Part shown: positions 54,872 to 64,000 of the stretch, in pieces
Layout of the letters: each line of letters opens with the position of its first letter
Numbering within the stretch: position 1 is the stretch's first letter
Position numbers and translations under genes: made by a program
Source: Ferrovibrio sp.
GTDB taxonomy: Bacteria; Pseudomonadota; Alphaproteobacteria; Ferrovibrionales; Ferrovibrionaceae
Assembly: GCF_019636075.1 (NCBI RefSeq)
Contig: NZ_JAHBYG010000002.1
Coordinates: 124,001-188,000, forward strand
Direction of reading: 5' to 3'
DNA: 64,000 bases
The notes under the pieces: generated by a model
The model's database searches: none
The model's input: the letters and a program-made list of their open reading frames with translations, nothing else
Told to the model about the DNA's origin: nothing

Positions 54872-55666
54872 TCAGTCGCCCAGATTGTCGCGCCGGGTTT
54901 TGAGCAGGTCGATCAACTCGTCATGCAGCCAGGGCCCGGCCACCACCACCGATGGGTGGCGATGGTTCTGTCCGGCATAAACCAGCGGCCGGCCATCGGC
55001 GTCGGTCACCCGGCCGCCGGCTTCGCGCACCAGCAGGTCGGCGGCGGCCACATCCCAATCGCTTTTTTCAGCCAACGAGATGGCGGCATCGAACCTGCCG
55101 GCAGCCACCAGGGCCATGCGATAGGCAATCGAATTGCGATAAGCGAAATCCGCCTTGCCCATACGTGCCAGCCAGCCATGATGATCGAAGGTACGCTTGC
55201 TGGCCAGCAGCCTGGCCTCTGCCAGCGCGGCATGGCCCGAGGCGCGGATCGGAGCGCCATTGAGCAATGCGCCTTGGCCGGCGATGGCTGAGAAGAATTC
55301 ATCGGTTGCGGGATTGAACACGGCAGCCAATTGCGGTGTGCCGCCGCGCAGCAATGCCACGCAGATGGTGAATTCCGGCTTGCCGGCAATGAAGGCGCGG
55401 GTGCCGTCTATGGGGTCGATCACCCATAGCGGCGCCGCCGTATCGGCGTGCAGGAAGCCGCTTTCCTCGCTGAGCCAGCCATAACCTGGGCGGGCGCCGA
55501 TCAATTTCTCCCGCAACAATGTGTCCACTGCAAGATCGGCTTCCGATACCGGATCATTGGGTTTTTTGTGCCAAGATTTCACGCCGTCGCGGAAATATTT
55601 CAACGCAAGCGCGCCGGCTTCGCGCACGGCGGAAAATAATAGCTCGGCATCCTGCTGCATGATCAA
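54872..55666 (-). CDS. Inositol-monophosphatase-family phosphatase (CysQ/HisN-like)
   Basis: 264 aa lithium-sensitive-phosphatase fold. Metal ligands: E67/E68 in GWLSEESG, D84-P-I-D87-G-T in WVIDPIDGTRAF, and the C-terminal WDVAAADLLVREAGG. Members hydrolyse inositol phosphate, 3'-phosphoadenosine 5'-phosphate or histidinol phosphate; the substrate cannot be set from this. The ATG overlaps the pmbA stop. Confidence 0.87.
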   Translation of the reverse strand: MIMQQDAELLFSAVREAGALALKYFRDGVKSWHKKPNDPVSEADLAVDTLLREKLIGARPGYGWLSEESGFLHADTAAPLWVIDPIDGTRAFIAGKPEFTICVALLRGGTPQLAAVFNPATDEFFSAIAGQGALLNGAPIRASGHAALAEARLLASKRTFDHHGWLARMGKADFAYRNSIAYRMALVAAGRFDAAISLAEKSDWDVAAADLLVREAGGRVTDADGRPLVYAGQNHRHPSVVVAGPWLHDELIDLLKTRRDNLGD

Positions 55667-57021
55667 CGGCCAGCAATGGTCATGCCATCCACCCTTAGGG
55701 TGGGGGCATCGGTGCCGTATTTGAATATCAGATCGTTGGCCGGAGTTATGGCGCGGAACATCTGCTTCAGGTTGCCGGCGATGGTGATTTCCGAAACCGG
55801 TTCAGCCAGCTTGCCATCGCGGATCAGATAACCGGCGGCGCCACGGCTGTAATCGCCGGTCAGGCCGTTCACCGAGCTGCCCATCATTTCGGTGACGAAC
55901 AGTCCCAGCTTGATATCGGCGATCAACTCTGCGGGCGAAAGCTTGCCGGCGGCCAGGTAAAGATTGGTGGGGCCGGGCGAGGGCGGCGAAGCGATACCGC
56001 GCGAGGCATGGCCGGTGCTCTGCATGCCAAGCTGGCGGGCAGTGCCGCAATCCAGCAGCCAGGTGGTGAGGCGGCCATTGTCGATCAGTTTGCGGGTCTG
56101 GCGAGCCACACCTTCCATGTCGAACCAGCGCGAGCGGAAACCGCGCTTGCGCAAGGGATCGTCGATCACATCCAGCCCTGCGGCGAAAATCTCTTCGCCC
56201 AGTTTGTCTTTCAGGAAAGACGTGCCGCGCGCCACGGCGGCGCCGTTGATGGCGCCGGCCAGATGGCCCAGCAGGCTGTTGGCCACGCGGTTTTCATACA
56301 CCACCGGCATAGCCTGGCTTTCGATCTTGCGGGGATTAAGGCGCTTCACCGCGCGCTCGCCGGCATTGCGGCCGATGGCCTCGGGCGAAGGCAGATCGGA
56401 AAAATACGGCGCGGCGGCATAATCCCAATCGCGCTCCATACCGGTATCGCGGCCGGCTATCGCCACGGCCGAAATGCTGTGCGAGCCGCCGAAGCCATAG
56501 CCGCTGAAGCCGTTGGAGGCAGCGAATGCGATCAGGCCGGCGCTGCGTGAGGCGCTGCCGCCTTCCGAATTGGTGATGCCGGCCACATCGAGGGCGGCGG
56601 CCTCGCAGGCTCTGGCGCGCTCCAGCAATTCCGCCATCGGCAGATCAACATCGTCCAGCAGGTCGAGATCCTGTTCGTCGCGGGCCAACTGTGCCGGGTC
56701 GGCTAAGCCGCAGAATTTGTCTTCCGGCGCCAGTCGGGCCATGCCGATGGCGCGCTCCACGGTCTGTGCCATGGCATCCGGGGTGAAAACGGTGGTGGAA
56801 ACGCACGCCTGGCGTTGCCCGATCAGCACGCGCAGGCCGATCTCGCGGTTTTCGCTGCTTTCCACATCCTCGGGCTTGCCTAGCCGGACGCCGGCAGAGA
56901 GCGAGCGGCTTTCGCTGTAGAGCGCATCGGCGTTGTCGGCCCCGGCCTTGCGGGCGGCGGCGATGATATCTGCAAGCAGGTTCTGCGCCTCAGCGGCGCG
57001 GGCTTTACGGTCAAACATCAT
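55663..57021 (-). CDS. pmbA: TldD/PmbA-family metalloprotease
   Basis: 452 aa from the ATG at 57021 (or 57018), 1 bp after the small membrane-protein gene; the open frame upstream to 57195 overlaps that gene. PmbA (TldE) partners TldD in trimming peptides such as microcins and in degrading CcdA. Typical segments: YSESRSLSAGVRLGKPEDVE, GLRVLIGQRQACVST, RNAGERAVKRLNPRKIESQA, LFVTEMMGSSVNGLTGDYSR. TldD itself is not in the window. Confidence 0.92.
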   Translation of the reverse strand: MMFDRKARAAEAQNLLADIIAAARKAGADNADALYSESRSLSAGVRLGKPEDVESSENREIGLRVLIGQRQACVSTTVFTPDAMAQTVERAIGMARLAPEDKFCGLADPAQLARDEQDLDLLDDVDLPMAELLERARACEAAALDVAGITNSEGGSASRSAGLIAFAASNGFSGYGFGGSHSISAVAIAGRDTGMERDWDYAAAPYFSDLPSPEAIGRNAGERAVKRLNPRKIESQAMPVVYENRVANSLLGHLAGAINGAAVARGTSFLKDKLGEEIFAAGLDVIDDPLRKRGFRSRWFDMEGVARQTRKLIDNGRLTTWLLDCGTARQLGMQSTGHASRGIASPPSPGPTNLYLAAGKLSPAELIADIKLGLFVTEMMGSSVNGLTGDYSRGAAGYLIRDGKLAEPVSEITIAGNLKQMFRAITPANDLIFKYGTDAPTLRVDGMTIAGR

Positions 57022-57022
57022 A

Positions 57023-57316
57023 TCATTCCACACGATCATCCATACGATAGGCCATAAAGCAGACAAAGGCGATGACGGTGCCCAAAGCCCAGCCTGCCCA
57101 GGCAAAGCTTTCGCCCCAATCCTGCCAGGCGCCGCCCAGCAGCCGGGCGGCGATCTGGGCGGCAAGATCAACCAGTATGCCGCCGATGGCTGCACCCAGG
57201 GCTATCGAGAAGCCGAGATTCCACGCGCCACGCAGCAGCAGCCAGGGATGCCACCAGGGCAGGATATCTGCGGGCGCGGCATCGGACGGCGCTGATTTGC
57301 GCGACGGAAATAGCAT
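57023..57316 (-). CDS. Small membrane protein of unknown function
   Basis: 97 aa with two probable membrane helices (about 27-57 and 69-90) and a basic/proline-rich N-terminus. Between the cyclase and pmbA genes, 1 bp from pmbA and 8 bp from the cyclase end, so probably co-transcribed. No family recognised. Confidence 0.7.
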   Translation of the reverse strand: MLFPSRKSAPSDAAPADILPWWHPWLLLRGAWNLGFSIALGAAIGGILVDLAAQIAARLLGGAWQDWGESFAWAGWALGTVIAFVCFMAYRMDDRVE

Positions 57317-57324
57317 CGCGCGGC

Positions 57325-58806
57325 TCAGTGGATGGTAGGCGAAGGCAACGCGCCAGCCGCATCATGCGCTTCGCTGCTGCCGAGATTATGGGCCTCCGAC
57401 GGAGCATCGCCGCGGTGTCGCGGTTGAATCCAGATCGGCATCATCTCGCGCAGGCCGCGGATCGGTTGCGGTCGTAACTCGGTCATGTCGCCCAGCGGGC
57501 CAGGATCGTTACGCACTTCCTGCATCAGACGATCCACGAAGGCCTGGCTCAGGCAGATCGAGGCATTCAGGTTGCGCGTCATCTGCTCCAGGCGGTGGGC
57601 CACATTCACGGTTTCGCCTACCAGGGCATATTCCACACGATTCTCATCGCCGATATTACCCAGGGTGACCGGGCCATAATGAATGCCGATGGCCAGTTGC
57701 AGCGGCGGCATGCGCATCAGCGCACGCTGGGCGTTCAGTTGCTCGATGCCGGCCTGCATGGCGCGGGCGGCCAGCAGGGCGGCGGAGGCATCGCGCGGGC
57801 CAGGACTGGGTGTGCCGAACGAGGCCATGATGCCGTCGCCTAGATATTTATCCAGGGTGCCCTGCTGCTCGAATACCGCTTGCGCCAGGCGCCGATGCAC
57901 TTCGCGCAGCAGCGCAATGGTCTGTTGCGGCGTCATCTCATCGGTCAGGCGGGTGAAGCCCACCAGATCGGCAAACAGCACGGCGGCTTCCTGCTGTTTC
58001 ACCGCGCCTAGCGGATCATCCATCCGCGCCAGCTCCTCGGCCATGTGCGGCGAGAAATGCCGAGCCAGGTTGCGCCTTGCCCGTTCGGTTTCGATCTGGC
58101 GCGCCACCAGATGTCGGCCACGGATCACCGCGATGGTGAGCACGCCGCCGATCATGCCTAGCAACACCAGTCGCCGGGCCATTTCTCCATACGACATGCG
58201 CCAGGGATCGGTCAGCCAGCTCAAGCGTTCCAGCAGCGGCATTTGCGCAACGCTGGCATTCAGCGGTGCAATATCCACGCCCGGCTGCAGCGCCACATAA
58301 AAAGTCGCTGCCATCCAAACCGCGATGGCAGCGATGGTGGAGATGAACACCATGCGCGCCGATTGTCCCAGCACGGAAAGCGAGAGGAACAGCGTGAGAT
58401 ACAGGATGGTATCGAAGCCCAGTCGCATCGGCGGTGGCAGCGGGGTCACATCGAATGGATTGGGCATGGCGATGGCCGCGCCGACCATCGCCATGTCGAA
58501 TAGCGGAAAAACCCAATGCATCCAGGGGCGGTCTGTGCCGGGGCGGCGCAACAGCAATTGCAGATAACCGGAAAGCCCGAGCGCAATGATGTATGGATAG
58601 AAATTCAGCGACATCGGCCAGCGCATTTCTAGCGAAACCATCAGGGCCACGATAGCCAGAACCACGAAGCGCAAGCCGATAGCCAGCCGCAAGCCCTCGT
58701 ATTCTTCGCTGGCATAGGCTGCCGTCAGCCGGGCACGCTCATTGTCGGGCAGGGATCTGCAATCCTCGCCGCAGATCATGTCGTGCATTTTTTGCCAAAG
58801 AGCCAT
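57325..58806 (-). CDS. Membrane-bound class III adenylate/guanylate cyclase
   Basis: 493 aa from the ATG at 58806 (GGAG upstream; the longer frame would need a TTG). Residues about 40-230 hold six predicted membrane helices; 270-450 is the class III cyclase domain. Metal aspartates D280 (LFADLVGF) and D324 (LDKYLGDGIMASFG), adenine-selective K320, and ALVGETVNVAHRLE, where the commoner VGDTVN has Glu. HFSPHMAEELA before the catalytic domain is the usual linker. Makes cAMP (or cGMP) in response to an unknown membrane signal. Confidence 0.88.
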   Translation of the reverse strand: MALWQKMHDMICGEDCRSLPDNERARLTAAYASEEYEGLRLAIGLRFVVLAIVALMVSLEMRWPMSLNFYPYIIALGLSGYLQLLLRRPGTDRPWMHWVFPLFDMAMVGAAIAMPNPFDVTPLPPPMRLGFDTILYLTLFLSLSVLGQSARMVFISTIAAIAVWMAATFYVALQPGVDIAPLNASVAQMPLLERLSWLTDPWRMSYGEMARRLVLLGMIGGVLTIAVIRGRHLVARQIETERARRNLARHFSPHMAEELARMDDPLGAVKQQEAAVLFADLVGFTRLTDEMTPQQTIALLREVHRRLAQAVFEQQGTLDKYLGDGIMASFGTPSPGPRDASAALLAARAMQAGIEQLNAQRALMRMPPLQLAIGIHYGPVTLGNIGDENRVEYALVGETVNVAHRLEQMTRNLNASICLSQAFVDRLMQEVRNDPGPLGDMTELRPQPIRGLREMMPIWIQPRHRGDAPSEAHNLGSSEAHDAAGALPSPTIH

Positions 58807-58898
58807 AAGGCCGCGTCTCCAAAGGTCGGGCAACAGGATAGCGCGGCCACCCCTAAAGGGCGAGGGGCCGAATTTCCATTAGATAGGAGGGTTTGCGG

Positions 58899-60410
58899 TT
58901 ATTTCCAGATCGGTTTGCCGCTGCCAGGCAGGCCCAGGCGGGACCATTTTTCGGTCACGGTCCGCACCACATCTTCGGCCATATAGAGCTTTTCGCCCCA
59001 TTCCCGCTTGGTTTCGGGCGGCCATTTATTGGTGGCATCCAGGCCAATCTTGCTGCCCAGACCGGATTCCGGCGAGGCGAAATCCAGGTAGTCGATCGGG
59101 GTATGCTCGATCAGGGTGATGTCGCGCGCGGGGTCCATACGGGTGGAGATCGCCCAGACCACATCCTTCCAGTCACGGGTGTTGATGTCGTCGTCCACCA
59201 CGATCACCCATTTGGTGTACATGAACTGGCGCAGGAACGACCACACGCCCATCATCACCCGCTTGGCATGGCCGGGATAGGCTTTCTTGATGCTGACCAC
59301 GGCCACGCGGTAAGAGCAGCCTTCCGGCGGTAGCCAGAAATCCACGATCTCGGGAAATTGCTGGCGCAGCAGCGGCACGAACACATCGTTCAACGCTTCG
59401 CCCAGCACGCTGGGTTCATCCGGCGGGCGGCCGGTGAAGGTGCTCAGGTAAATCGGTTTGCGCCGACGGGTGATGGCACTCACGGTGAAAACCGGGAATT
59501 GCTCCACCGAATTGTAATAGCCGGTATGGTCGCCATAGGGGCCTTCATCGCGGTAATCGGCGAGGCTGACATGGCCTTCCAGCACGATCTCGGCCTCGGC
59601 AGGCACTTTCAGCGGCACGGTGCGGCAATCCACCAGATCCACTTTCTTGCCGCGCAGCAGGCCGGCGAACTGGTATTCCGACAGCGTGTCCGGCACCGGC
59701 GTCACGGCGGCCAATATGGTGCCGGGATCGGCGCCGATCACCACGGCCGCCGGGAAAGGTTCCATCTTTCCCGCCTGTTTCCAGCGCGCATGCTGCTGGG
59801 CGCCGCCGCGATGCTTGAGCCAGCGCATGAGCGTCTGCTTGCGGTTCAGCACCTGCATGCGGTAGATGCCGAGATTGAAGCTATCCTGCTTCGTGTTGCT
59901 CGGTCCTTTGGTGACGACCAGCGGCCAGGTGATCAGCGGGGCCGGCTCGCCGGGCCAGCAGGTCTGGATCGGCAGGGCATTCAGGTCGATATCGTCGCCT
60001 TGCAGCACGATCTCGTGCACCGGGCCGTCGCTCAATGTGCGCGGCTGCATCGCCATCACGGTTTTCACCAGCGGCAACATGCCCAAAGCCTCGCGGAATC
60101 CGCCGGGCGGTTCGGGCTGGCGTAGGAAGGCCAGAGTCTCGCCCACCTCGCGCAATTGATGCGGCTCGCGGTTCATGCCCCAGGCAACGCGCTCGACGGT
60201 ACCGAACAGGTTCACCAGCACCGGAATGTCACTGGGTGTGCCGTCGGCGCGGATGGGATTCTCGAACAATACCGCCGGACCTTGCTCGGCCAGCAGGCGG
60301 GTTTGGATTTCCGTCATTTCCAATACGGTGGAAACCGGCTCGCGTACCCGCACCAGCCGGCCGCGGCTTTCCAGCTGGTCGATAAAGTCGCGTAACGAGG
60401 CAAAGGCCAT
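58899..60410 (-). CDS. ubiD: UbiD-family prenylated-FMN decarboxylase (3-octaprenyl-4-hydroxybenzoate decarboxylase)
   Basis: 503 aa, start ATG at 60410 with GGGAG 8 nt upstream; the open frame beyond it crosses the EamA gene and is not coding. prFMN-binding segment NLGIYRMQV...[12 protein letters not shown] and the catalytic [16 protein letters not shown] are intact. Length and segments fit ubiquinone-pathway UbiD. ubiA lies 2.5 kb away on the same strand, which supports ubiquinone synthesis. Confidence 0.93.
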   Translation of the reverse strand: MAFASLRDFIDQLESRGRLVRVREPVSTVLEMTEIQTRLLAEQGPAVLFENPIRADGTPSDIPVLVNLFGTVERVAWGMNREPHQLREVGETLAFLRQPEPPGGFREALGMLPLVKTVMAMQPRTLSDGPVHEIVLQGDDIDLNALPIQTCWPGEPAPLITWPLVVTKGPSNTKQDSFNLGIYRMQVLNRKQTLMRWLKHRGGAQQHARWKQAGKMEPFPAAVVIGADPGTILAAVTPVPDTLSEYQFAGLLRGKKVDLVDCRTVPLKVPAEAEIVLEGHVSLADYRDEGPYGDHTGYYNSVEQFPVFTVSAITRRRKPIYLSTFTGRPPDEPSVLGEALNDVFVPLLRQQFPEIVDFWLPPEGCSYRVAVVSIKKAYPGHAKRVMMGVWSFLRQFMYTKWVIVVDDDINTRDWKDVVWAISTRMDPARDITLIEHTPIDYLDFASPESGLGSKIGLDATNKWPPETKREWGEKLYMAEDVVRTVTEKWSRLGLPGSGKPIWK

Positions 60411-60436
60411 CAGGGCATCTCCCGTGCGGGCGGCAT

Positions 60437-61354
60437 TTATTTTGCTGGCTTGTGGGTGGCCAGGAACAGGCCGCACAGCACCAGCGTCGCGCCGGCCCAA
60501 TGGTAGAACAGGAAGGCCTCGCCGAGAAGCAGCCAGGCCATCACGGATGTGTAGATCGGCGCCGCGTAAAGCATCAACCCGGTGCGGCTGGGGCCCAGAT
60601 GCTGGTTGATGAAGCCGAAGGTGCCGTAGGCGCCCAGGCCAGGCACCAGCACCAGGGTGGCCAGGGCCGCCGATACACGCCAATCGCCGAAATTCGCCGG
60701 GCCGATGGCAATGGTTTCCCAGCCCAGGAAGGGCAGCATTACCAGCACGCCGCAGGCGGCGATGGCGGCCAGCCGGGCGGTCAGCCGCAGGGCGCTTTTC
60801 CAGCGCAGCAGCAGCACGGAATATAGCGCCCAGGCAATCGAGGAGATCAGGATAAGTCCATCGCCCGGGGTGAAGCTCAGGTGCCGCAGCGCATCGGGGG
60901 CGCCCTTCAGGATGATGAACAAAACCCCGGCCAGGGCCAGCGTCACGCCCAGCACCTGGCGCTGGCTCATCCGCTCGCCGAACCAGAAGCGGCTGAGCAG
61001 GATCACCATCACCGGCGATGTGGAATAGATCAGCCCTATATTGGTGGCCGTGGTGGTGGCGCCCCCCATATAGACCAGGGCGCCGCATATCCCCATGCCC
61101 AGTGCGCCGAGCACCAGCAATTGCGGCAATTCGCGCTTCAGTGCGGCGCGGTGGTGCCAGAGCTCGCGGTAGCAGAAGGGCAACAGCAGCAAGCATACGC
61201 CCAGCCAACGCCAGAAGGCCTGCGCCACCGGCGGAATCAGATCGGTTGTCGCACGCGCCATCAGCATGTTGGTGGCAAACATGGCCGGGGTGACAAACAG
61301 CAGGATATGGGCCAGGAGTTGATCCCGGTCCCTGGTTTTCTGGGAGGCTTGCAT
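60437..61354 (-). CDS. EamA/DMT-family membrane transporter
   Basis: 305 aa with ten membrane segments in two EamA repeats. Start at the ATG at 61354 (no good ribosome site). Family segments: [60 protein letters not shown]. Substrate unknown; members export metabolites or amino acids. 26 bp before ubiD. Confidence 0.87.
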   Translation of the reverse strand: MQASQKTRDRDQLLAHILLFVTPAMFATNMLMARATTDLIPPVAQAFWRWLGVCLLLLPFCYRELWHHRAALKRELPQLLVLGALGMGICGALVYMGGATTTATNIGLIYSTSPVMVILLSRFWFGERMSQRQVLGVTLALAGVLFIILKGAPDALRHLSFTPGDGLILISSIAWALYSVLLLRWKSALRLTARLAAIAACGVLVMLPFLGWETIAIGPANFGDWRVSAALATLVLVPGLGAYGTFGFINQHLGPSRTGLMLYAAPIYTSVMAWLLLGEAFLFYHWAGATLVLCGLFLATHKPAK

Positions 61355-61434
61355 GGGCGGGGACAATAATGCGCCGGCCCCGAGGATGCCAGACTTGGCC
61401 TTTCCAGGTTCCAGAAATCGCGCTATCAACCGCC

Positions 61435-62181
61435 ATGCGCCATTTCCCCGCCGAATTTTCCGATCTGCTGAGCCGCCAGGGGCTGCGCCTGCTCAATGGC
61501 ACACACCCATTGGCAGGCAAGCTGGCCGAGCCTCGCACGCGTTTTCTGGCCTTGGACGACCTGCTGGCACCCGCCCGTATCAAGGGGGCCGCGGCCTTGC
61601 TGGAGCATAGCATCGGCCCGCATCTGCGACTGATGGAACAGCCGATTCCACCGGAAAGCATTTGGGAGATGCAGGAGGATTATGCCGAGCTGCTGCCAAA
61701 GACCATGCGCCAGCGCACCCTGTATCTGGATGCAGGCCGCAGCCGGGGCCGGCAGGCGGCGGAAGAGATCGGCCTGCTGGCGATGTTGCGGTCGGAAAGC
61801 TACCAGGCTTTTGCCGCCGCCTTGGCAGGGCGGCCGCTTCGGCGCAAATACGGCCTGCAGGCGATTGCTTATGGCCCTGGCGATTATGCCGGCCCGCATA
61901 ACGATCACCATCCCGAAGAACCGCTGGCGCGGCATGGCTATCTGGATATGCATATCGGCTTCGTGACGCCGAATGCCCAAAGCCAGTTATTGGTTTATGC
62001 CAAGGCCGGGCATTTCACCGAATGGGTAGAAACCGCGCGTAACGGTCTGCTCACGGCCTACCGGTTGCCATTCTGGCATTATACGACGCCGCTGATCGCC
62101 AAGCCGAAAAAGCCCGATGGCGCGCGGCGCTGGATTTTGCTGGGCACTTTCCTGTTTAAGGATCAGTCGACGAAAGCTTAA
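61435..62181 (+). CDS. Uncharacterised protein with 2OG-Fe(II)-oxygenase-like motifs
   Basis: 248 aa from the ATG at 61435 (no clear ribosome site). Contains HND in [10 protein letters not shown], a later His in [10 protein letters not shown] and an Arg in RRWILLGTF, an H-x-D...H...R layout like Fe(II)/2-oxoglutarate oxygenases. The fold is not proven, and I recognise no named family. Divergent from the EamA gene; ends convergently with the cysteine-cluster gene (4-bp overlap). Confidence 0.6.
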   Translation: MRHFPAEFSDLLSRQGLRLLNGTHPLAGKLAEPRTRFLALDDLLAPARIKGAAALLEHSIGPHLRLMEQPIPPESIWEMQEDYAELLPKTMRQRTLYLDAGRSRGRQAAEEIGLLAMLRSESYQAFAAALAGRPLRRKYGLQAIAYGPGDYAGPHNDHHPEEPLARHGYLDMHIGFVTPNAQSQLLVYAKAGHFTEWVETARNGLLTAYRLPFWHYTTPLIAKPKKPDGARRWILLGTFLFKDQSTKA

Positions 62182-62927
62182 GGCGCGAGATAGCCGCCTT
62201 TGGGCTCCGGCCCCAAAGTGCCGCCGGCTTCCTTCACTGCGCGCTTATAGGCGGCTTCGGACTTGTAGGCGCCCTGCGGTTTGAAATCGCCCGGCTTGGC
62301 CGGCAGCATTTCGTGGGTATAGGGCATAACCTTGAACAGCCCGCCATCGCGGCCCAGCAGAGGCAGCGGTCGCTTGGCGCGGGAATAAACCCGCCGGGCG
62401 GTGGCGCTGTAATCCTTCATGTTGTCGTATTCTTCCGGATCGAAGGCAAAGATGCGTTCGAAGGCGGCTACCATCTCGCGGATGAAGGGCAGCTCGGTCA
62501 GATCCATGCGATGGATCATCCAGCAGCGGTCCTCGAAGGTCCAGTAAACCGTAAGGCCGATGAACTCTCCCTTGCGGTTGAGATAGGGAAAGAACGGAAA
62601 GGCGCGGCAGGCGATGGTGCGGTTGTCGCGCTCGCAGAATTTTACGCCCTTGCATTCTACCGCACAGGTGGATCGCGGCAATTCCGATACCACCTTGCGC
62701 GACACGGCATCATGGGCCTTGAAGCGGGTCCACAGCTCGGTGCGCGATTGCAGTAGGGCGAATTCCGCCTTGTGCACAACCGGTATGGCATGCCCTGTGG
62801 TGCAACAGACCGGTTCGCCGCCATTCAATGGGGCGCATTTGCGGCCGCAGTCGAATTTGCTGATCGGGGCTTGGAAGCGGTCGTAGACCGCACCGAAATG
62901 GCTGGGTTCGATTCGAGGCTTTGTCAT
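62178..62927 (-). CDS. Cysteine-cluster (YkgJ-like) protein of unknown function
   Basis: 249 aa with ten cysteines, nine of them in the N-terminal half in the order FDCGRKC, VCCTTG, STCAVECKGVKFCERD, IACRAFPFFPYL, plus DRCWMIH. The C-x7-10-C clusters and ACRAFPFFP recall the YkgJ zinc/iron-binding group. Function unknown; the C-terminal 80 residues are basic. 22 bp after the ubiA end, same strand. Confidence 0.7.
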   Translation of the reverse strand: MTKPRIEPSHFGAVYDRFQAPISKFDCGRKCAPLNGGEPVCCTTGHAIPVVHKAEFALLQSRTELWTRFKAHDAVSRKVVSELPRSTCAVECKGVKFCERDNRTIACRAFPFFPYLNRKGEFIGLTVYWTFEDRCWMIHRMDLTELPFIREMVAAFERIFAFDPEEYDNMKDYSATARRVYSRAKRPLPLLGRDGGLFKVMPYTHEMLPAKPGDFKPQGAYKSEAAYKRAVKEAGGTLGPEPKGGYLAP

Positions 62928-62949
62928 GGGGCGAGACTATAGGCAGATT

Positions 62950-63996
62950 TCAGCCCAGCAGGAAGCCGATCAATATGATCAGTCCGGCATCGCGGTTGGC
63001 GCGGAATTTGGCAAGGCAGGCGGCGCTGTCGTCTGGCTTCAGGGTTGCCGCCTGCCAGAGGAAATGCAGGGCCATCGCCGCCAGCGCCAGCCAATAGGGC
63101 CAGTGCAGGCCAGCCAGCCAGCCCACGCCTGCCAGGCCCAGGATGGTGATGGCGTAAAAAGCGGCAATCCAGGCCCGCGCATTGCGGCCAAACAGCCGGG
63201 CGGTGGATTTCACGCCGATCAAAGCATCGTCTTCTTTGTCCTGCAGGGCGTAGATCGTGTCATAGCCCAGGGTCCAGATGATGCCGCTGGCGTAAAGCAG
63301 CCCGGCAATCCAATCCAGCCGACCGGCCACGGCGGCATAGCCCAGTACAGCGCCCCAGTTGAAGGCCAGGCCCAGGAAGAATTGCGGCCACCAAGTGACG
63401 CGTTTCATGAAGGGGTAGATCGCCACCAGGCCCAGCGAGGCAATGCCCAGCAGGATGGCTGGAATATTCATGGTGATCAGAATGGCAAAGCCGATCAGCG
63501 ATTGCAGCACCAGCCAGGCCCAGGCCTGTTTCAGGCTTACCAGACCCGCCGGGATCGGGCGCAGCCGGGTGCGTGCCACGCTGCCATCGAAATCGCGGTC
63601 CACGATATCGTTGAAGGTGCAGCCGGCGCCGCGCATCACCAACGCGCCGATGCCAAAAGCGATAAACAGCCAGGCATCCGGCCAGTTGCCCAGTGAGTTG
63701 ACGCCCAGTGAGTTGCCACGCGGCTGGGTCAGTTGCGTGGCCAATGCCAGTGCCCACCAGCCCGGCAGCAGCAGCAGCCAGGTGCCGATCGGGCGATCCA
63801 GTCGCGACAGCCGGGCATAGGGCCGCCATGCCGGCGGCAGCCAGCGCTCTACCCAATGATCGGGCAGGGCATCGGCCGTGGCCTGGGCTGTGGCCTGGGC
63901 CGTAGCCTGGGGCGCGGCTTGCTGCGTGACTTCCGGTTCGGGCTTTGCCATAACCCAATCCGAATAGTGCTTTGCCGGAGGCGAGACAAGCATCAT
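62950..63996 (-). CDS. ubiA: 4-hydroxybenzoate polyprenyltransferase UbiA
   Basis: Up to 348 aa from the ATG at 63996; MAKPEPEV at 63951 is an alternative start. Membrane prenyltransferase of ubiquinone synthesis with about nine helices. Both Asp-rich Mg-prenyl-diphosphate motifs present: NDIVDRDFD (in GAGCTFNDIVDRDFDGSVAR) and DTIYALQDKEDD. The N-terminus has a QATAQATAQATA repeat before DHWVERWLPPAWRPYARLSR. The upstream control region is outside the window. Confidence 0.93.
   Translation of the reverse strand: MMLVSPPAKHYSDWVMAKPEPEVTQQAAPQATAQATAQATADALPDHWVERWLPPAWRPYARLSRLDRPIGTWLLLLPGWWALALATQLTQPRGNSLGVNSLGNWPDAWLFIAFGIGALVMRGAGCTFNDIVDRDFDGSVARTRLRPIPAGLVSLKQAWAWLVLQSLIGFAILITMNIPAILLGIASLGLVAIYPFMKRVTWWPQFFLGLAFNWGAVLGYAAVAGRLDWIAGLLYASGIIWTLGYDTIYALQDKEDDALIGVKSTARLFGRNARAWIAAFYAITILGLAGVGWLAGLHWPYWLALAAMALHFLWQAATLKPDDSAACLAKFRANRDAGLIILIGFLLG
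63875..63910 (-). repeat. Three 12-bp tandem repeats near the ubiA 5' end
   Basis: On the plus strand GCCGTGGCCTGG, GCTGTGGCCTGG, GCCGTAGCCTGG (63875-63910); in frame in ubiA they code the ATAQ repeat of the N-terminal extension. Confidence 0.8.
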
Positions 63997-64000
63997 GGCT

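Noticed and set aside
55667-55735. A larger pmbA from 57195 (510 aa)
   Set aside because: The extra 58 residues read through the small membrane-protein gene; PmbA proteins begin near the ATG at 57021.
60411-61661. Extension of the ubiD frame to 920 codons
   Set aside because: The added part overlaps the EamA gene in the same strand, has no recognisable domain, and ubiD has its own ribosome site and full length from 60410.

Overview
The window looks like chromosomal DNA of a GC-rich alphaproteobacterium, possibly in or near Rhodospirillales. This is judged from gene content (Fds-type formate dehydrogenase, complete C-P lyase operon, two TRAP systems, Liv-type ABC uptake, UbiD/UbiA) and not from a marker gene. 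Genes are packed tightly, with many ATGA/GTGA overlaps. No intergenic gap exceeds about 200 bp. I saw no rRNA, tRNA, CRISPR, transposase or phage gene.

Layout. 1-6.3 kb: end of an NAD-dependent formate dehydrogenase operon (fdsB partial, fdsA, fdhD, fdsD) and an oxalate/formate-type MFS carrier, closed by a bidirectional terminator. 6.3-9.4 kb (minus): three short-chain dehydrogenases and a TetR regulator. 9.6-18.5 kb (plus): acyl-CoA ligase, TRAP transporter, a thiolase-fold protein lacking the usual nucleophilic Cys with its DUF35 partner, a second ligase and a PRISE-type reductase; this reads as uptake and degradation of an unknown carboxylate, possibly terpenoid or steroid-like. 18.5-19.8 kb (minus): O-acetylhomoserine sulfhydrylase. 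19.9-24.6 kb (minus): a probable iron-acquisition operon of imelysin, di-haem oxidoreductase, second imelysin and DUF1513 protein, behind a Fur-like palindrome. 24.7-35.5 kb: phosphonate utilisation, with divergent phnF, phnGHIJKLM, a PhnZ-like HD oxygenase, a DUF1045 gene on the opposite strand, then phnCDE.

35.7-49.8 kb is one likely catabolic module. It holds a Liv-type ABC transporter with an acyl-CoA synthetase gene inside its operon, a three-part biotin-dependent acyl-CoA carboxylase, two enoyl-CoA hydratases, an isovaleryl-CoA-dehydrogenase-type enzyme and a TetR regulator. Near-identical AATGAA/TTCATT inverted repeats lie at three promoters in the module, including the regulator's own, and a variant lies at 9.44 kb. 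The dehydrogenation, carboxylation and hydration logic resembles leucine/isovalerate (Liu) or acyclic terpene (Atu) degradation, but no HMG-CoA lyase is present. 49.8-54.9 kb: E1 alpha and beta of a 2-oxoacid dehydrogenase and a second TRAP system. 54.9-64 kb: IMPase-family phosphatase, PmbA, a small membrane protein, a class III adenylate cyclase, UbiD, an EamA exporter, a possible 2OG-Fe(II) oxygenase, a cysteine-cluster protein and UbiA.

All four solute-binding-protein genes that are followed by another gene of the same cluster (two DctP, PhnD, LivK) have a strong stem-loop just after the stop codon. Start codons were moved from the longest frame where a Shine-Dalgarno sequence or a neighbouring stop favoured it; each case is stated.
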